Below, in pieces: positions 61,378 to 64,000 of a stretch of 64,000 nt of DNA. How positions within the stretch are numbered: the first letter of the stretch is position 1; each line of letters begins with the position of its first letter. The notes under the pieces were generated by a model that was not told the DNA's origin, searched no databases, and saw nothing but the letters and a program-made list of their open reading frames with translations. The stretch covers positions 1 through 64,000 of the forward strand of contig NZ_JAKWJQ010000009.1 in the NCBI RefSeq assembly GCF_022761015.1, in the 5' to 3' direction. Source of the DNA: Humibacter sp. RRB41. Lineage in GTDB: Bacteria; Actinomycetota; Actinomycetes; Actinomycetales; Microbacteriaceae. The position numbers were made by a program, and so were the translations under genes.

Positions 61378-61466
61378 CGGAGACGGAGGGATTTGAACCC
61401 TCGGTCCCCTTGCGGGGACTCCACCTTAGCAGGGTGGTGCACTCGGCCGGACTATGCGACGTCTCC
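61378..61466 (-). tRNA. tRNA-Ser (anticodon GCT)
   Basis: Acceptor GGAGACG/CGTCTCC with discriminator G; long variable arm of serine tRNAs (AGTCCCCGCAAGGGGACC); anticodon loop CTGCTAA, anticodon GCT (AGC/AGU codons); T arm GAGGGTTCAAATCCCTC. The 3' half is duplicated in degenerate form at 57858, and a dead integrase lies just downstream, so it served as an integration site. Confidence 0.96.
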
Positions 61467-61552
61467 AGCGTGCCCGCCTGGCGGACACACGCCCACCATC
61501 ATAACGGACCGAAGGAGGCTCTTCGAACCCGGCAAGGCAGGAGCGCGGAGCG

Positions 61553-62938
61553 CTAACCAGCGCCGTTCGAACAGGTCTGCGTCGCGGCCGTCTGACCGTG
61601 CACATTGTCACTCAATGCCACCGGGGTGGAAGTCGGTGCCGGAGTCGCCGTTGCGGTGCTCTTCTTGGCCTTCTTGTCGCTCGCCGATGGCGTGCTGGTC
61701 GCGGATGGCTGCGCCGCAGGCTGATCGGTCGACGTCACCGAACCGTCACCGGTGCCGCCCGTGATCTGCACGTACTGGTCGTCGATGATCGCCTGATCGA
61801 GGGTCTGTGCGGCCGTATCGTCGGGGATGACCCAGTTCGTGTTATCCGGATTCTCAACGACCGGGTACTGCACGAACGCTATGTTGCTCCAGCTGAGACC
61901 CTTGAGGGCCGTGGCGATCTGATAGAGCGTCGTCACGTTCAGGTTGTCGGACAAAGAGACGTTGCTGGTCGTCGCCTTCGCGAGCCCCCACACCTTCGCC
62001 GGATTGGTCAGCGTGCCGTTGCTCATGATGGTGCGCACCAGCGACGACAGGAAGACCTGCTGGTTGCTGATGCGCGACAGGTCCGAGCCGTCGACCAAGC
62101 CGTGACGGGTGCGCAGGAACTCCGCGGCATCCTGACCCTTGAGTGTCACGTTGCCCGCCGGAAGAACCAGGCTCGTGTCGGGATCGTTGATACCGTCGCC
62201 GCCGATGCAGACCTGCACGCCGCCGACCGCGTTCGACATCGCGACCACGCCTTCGAACGTGATCAGCGCCGCGAACGGAATCTTGATGCCGGTCAGCTGC
62301 GTGACAGTGTCGGCCACACAACTCATGCCGCCCTCGGAGAGCGTGCTGTTGAACTGCGCCGCATCCTGCGCCGAGCTGTTGCCGCAGGCAGGAACGGGAA
62401 CCGTCATGTCGCGCGGAAAGCTGACGACGATGGCGTGCGTGTGATCCGACGAGAGGTGCAGAAGCATCGTCACGTCGTTGTTGCCCGCCCCCGCGCTGTC
62501 GTCGAGCGAGCCCCAGGAATCGCCCTGACCGCTGCGGGTGTCGGATGCCGCGACCAGGATGTTCACGCCACCCTTGAGCGCCGCGATGTTCGGGATGGCT
62601 TGCGCGGCCTCACCGCTCAGGTGGAACGACTTCTTGGAATCGCTTACCAGGTTCGCGGCCGCGACGCCCGCGATGCCGAGCACACTCACCACAGCGACAA
62701 CGGCCACCGACGCCACGACCTTGCCGAACGTGGCCCACGGATGCGCGTGCAGACGGCCGTGCCTGGCGATGCCCCGCGGCGCCCGCTCACTGCGGGCGGC
62801 AGCGCGGGTGTGCCTGGTTCCGTGATCCGTCACGCGCGCCGCCTTCCATCTCGTCAGGGCCGATTCGAGTCGTACCCGCCTGCGAATCGGATGCCCGGCG
62901 CGGCGCTCGATTCGTGTGTCGTGGTGGTGCTGGGGCAT
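61553..62938 (-). CDS. LCP family cell-wall glycopolymer ligase, copy 2
   Basis: 461 residues. Same plan as the paralogue at 15814: basic N-terminus, one membrane helix, then NILVAASDTRSGQGD, IVVSFPRDMTVPVP, AAEFLRTRHGLVDGSDLSRI, SNQQVFLSSLVRTI. The tail NVHGQTAATQTCSNGAG mirrors that of copy 1. The start may be the ATG at 62936-62938 or the GTG at 62831-62833; the first 35 residues are not shared with copy 1. They probably act on the same or similar polymers. Confidence 0.9.
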   Translation of the reverse strand: MPQHHHDTRIERRAGHPIRRRVRLESALTRWKAARVTDHGTRHTRAAARSERAPRGIARHGRLHAHPWATFGKVVASVAVVAVVSVLGIAGVAAANLVSDSKKSFHLSGEAAQAIPNIAALKGGVNILVAASDTRSGQGDSWGSLDDSAGAGNNDVTMLLHLSSDHTHAIVVSFPRDMTVPVPACGNSSAQDAAQFNSTLSEGGMSCVADTVTQLTGIKIPFAALITFEGVVAMSNAVGGVQVCIGGDGINDPDTSLVLPAGNVTLKGQDAAEFLRTRHGLVDGSDLSRISNQQVFLSSLVRTIMSNGTLTNPAKVWGLAKATTSNVSLSDNLNVTTLYQIATALKGLSWSNIAFVQYPVVENPDNTNWVIPDDTAAQTLDQAIIDDQYVQITGGTGDGSVTSTDQPAAQPSATSTPSASDKKAKKSTATATPAPTSTPVALSDNVHGQTAATQTCSNGAG

Positions 62939-63084
62939 CAGGCCCGCATTCCAGGCTAAACGACCTCTCTATGCGAAACCCCGCAAGACCTGGGCAAAAC
63001 CTGAAAGCCGTGGCACGTCACGACTCGCCGCGACGGGGTCGGACGCTCCGAGTAGCGTCATTTCGACAGATGAAGGAGTCGCGA

Positions 63085-63936
63085 ATGTCCGATGCAGTGG
63101 TGTTCGCCGGCGGAGGGGTCGCCGGCATCGCATGGGAGCTCGGCGTGGTCGCCGGGTTGATGGAGTCGAGCAGGCAACTGGCATCCCTGATCCGGGACCC
63201 GCAGACACGCTACATCGGCACGTCGGCCGGCTCGGCGGTCGCGACACAGCTTGCCGGCGGCCTGGATGTCGATGCCCTCTATGCAGCGCAGCTCTCGTCG
63301 GAGACTGCCGAGTTCGACCCGAAGGTCGACGTGGCGAAGCTCTGGGAATCGCTGTCCGCGCTCGACGAGCCCGGACTCACCCAGGAGCAGCGACTCCAGA
63401 ACGTCGGCGCCTTCGCCCTGGCCGCGGCGACCGTGACGGAACCGGAGCGGCTCGTGTCGATCCGGGCCAGACTGCCGCACCTGGACTGGCCGGAGAGGTC
63501 GCTGACCATCACTGCGGTGGATGCCGCGAGCGGCGCCTTCGTCACCTTCGACCGCGACTCCGACGTCGATCTGCTTCTCGCGGTGGCGGCGAGCTGCGCC
63601 GTGCCGGGGGTGTGGCCGCCCGTGACGATCGGCGACCGCAAATACGTCGACGGCGGCGTGCGCACCTCGGCCAACGCGGACCTCGCAGAGGGCAGCGAGC
63701 GCGTGCTGATCATCACACCGTCTGCGGCGGATGCCCCGGAAAGACTGGGATCGGTGTCGCAAGCAGAGCTCGCCGCTCTCGGCGACGCACAAGTGGCTAT
63801 CGTGCCGGCCGATGCCGCATCGATCGCGGCGTTCGGCGCGAACCCGCTCGATCCGGCGACCCGACCCGAGTCGGCGCTCGCGGGCCGCGAGGTCGGCCGG
63901 CGCGAGGCATCCCGGGTCGCCGCCCTGTTGGCGTAA
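63085..63936 (+). CDS. Patatin-like phospholipase family protein
   Basis: 283 residues. The oxyanion loop FAGGGVAGIAWELG is near the start, the nucleophile is in GTSAGSAV (GxSxG) and the catalytic aspartate in YVDGGVRTS (DGG). It is a lipid acyl hydrolase with no signal peptide. GAAGGAG six nt before ATG 63085 sets the start; an in-frame GTG region upstream is the shadow of the divergent LCP gene. No neighbour suggests its substrate. Confidence 0.9.
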   Translation: MSDAVVFAGGGVAGIAWELGVVAGLMESSRQLASLIRDPQTRYIGTSAGSAVATQLAGGLDVDALYAAQLSSETAEFDPKVDVAKLWESLSALDEPGLTQEQRLQNVGAFALAAATVTEPERLVSIRARLPHLDWPERSLTITAVDAASGAFVTFDRDSDVDLLLAVAASCAVPGVWPPVTIGDRKYVDGGVRTSANADLAEGSERVLIITPSAADAPERLGSVSQAELAALGDAQVAIVPADAASIAAFGANPLDPATRPESALAGREVGRREASRVAALLA

Positions 63937-63938
63937 TG

Positions 63939-63960
63939 CCTCGCTTCGCTCGCTCAGGGA
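63939..63960. repeat. Dispersed GC-rich repeat, copy 3
   Basis: CTCGCTTCGCTCGCTCAGGG just past the patatin stop; same core as at 1991 and 3931. As at 1991, it overlaps the end of a reading frame on the minus strand. Confidence 0.7.
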
Positions 63961-64000
63961 AGTGGGGCGAGGTCGCGGAGCCAGTCGAGGGCTACCGGGA
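63954..64000 (-). CDS. Possible C-terminus of a minus-strand gene (partial)
   Basis: Reading leftward from the window edge, the frame gives PVALDWLRDLAPLP, then TGA at 63954-63956. The amphipathic ending looks like a protein C-terminus, and a gene convergent to the patatin gene would fit the layout. The rest lies beyond the window, so this cannot be confirmed here. Confidence 0.4.
   Translation of the reverse strand, partial: PVALDWLRDLAPLP

Larger units (their letters stand above)
57858..61466. mobile_element. Remnant of a small tRNA-Ser integrated element
   Basis: Bounds: a decayed tRNA-Ser 3' half and the intact tRNA-Ser gene. Inside are DUF998, FAD monooxygenase and PadR genes and, beside the intact tRNA, a frameshifted tyrosine-recombinase remnant. 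No replication, transfer or capsid gene is seen. The element is about 3.6 kb and probably stuck in place, since the integrase is damaged. This is inference from the arrangement. Confidence 0.7.

Noticed and set aside
1-64000. CRISPR arrays, rRNA, phage structural genes, restriction or toxin-antitoxin modules
   Set aside because: No spaced repeat arrays, ribosomal RNA motifs, capsid/portal/terminase proteins or methylase motifs were seen.

Overview
The window is high-GC DNA with short intergenic gaps, frequent ATGA/GTGA gene overlaps, many GTG starts, and the words GCATCC/GGATGC repeated throughout coding sequence. With paralogous LCP wall proteins, a DUF222-HNH gene and a SigK/RskA pair, this points to an actinobacterium, most likely Microbacteriaceae. 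That placement is inference from composition and gene content; no marker gene is present. It reads as chromosome: two tRNA genes, mostly housekeeping, redox, transport and regulatory genes, one sugar-polymer locus and one decayed integration scar. No rRNA or CRISPR array was seen.

Layout. 1-7,100: tRNA-Arg(ACG), HIT and dienelactone-hydrolase genes, an acetyltransferase, a rhomboid-like membrane protein, a thiolase, a serine hydrolase carrying a large palindrome inside its coding sequence, a DinB protein and an FAD oxidoreductase. 7,200-12,350: a SigK-type module, with a fasciclin lipoprotein, DipZ-like thiol-disulfide protein, anti-sigma RskA, SigK and two membrane genes; CCGAAT-type promoters precede several of them. 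12,400-28,000: alkyltransferase, two MFS transporters, azoreductase, LCP protein, XRE regulator divergent from methionine aminopeptidase, DUF222-HNH protein, stand-alone LigD-type polymerase, and an ABC1 kinase next to a PadR regulator. 28,000-42,700: regulator/enzyme pairs (TetR/epoxide hydrolase, ArsR/SRPBCC, HxlR/VOC, MarR/multicopper oxidase, MarR/esterase), most with palindromic or repeated sites between the genes; an acyltransferase-toroid fusion; a flavohemoglobin, coiled-coil and truncated-hemoglobin operon; and an ECF sigma factor divergent from a DHFR-like reductase.

42,792-57,774 is a compact carbohydrate-utilisation locus. Two CUT1 permeases, a binding lipoprotein, a GH43 enzyme and a 1,414-residue secreted multidomain lyase-like protein run leftward. 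A LacI regulator, a 2-hydroxyacid dehydrogenase, an alpha/beta hydrolase and a GH42-like protein run rightward. The same palindrome (consensus TGAAACTAGTTTCA) lies in the ABC/LacI divergent region and in front of the dehydrogenase, so the two arms probably form one LacI regulon. No ATPase gene is present, so the transporter would need a shared one.

57,858-61,466 is a likely remnant of a small integrated element: an intact tRNA-Ser(GCT) at one edge, a degraded copy of its 3' half at the other, a frameshifted tyrosine-recombinase fragment beside the tRNA, and a PadR/FAD-monooxygenase/DUF998 operon inside. After it come a second LCP protein and a patatin-like protein. A gene running off the right edge may start beyond the window.
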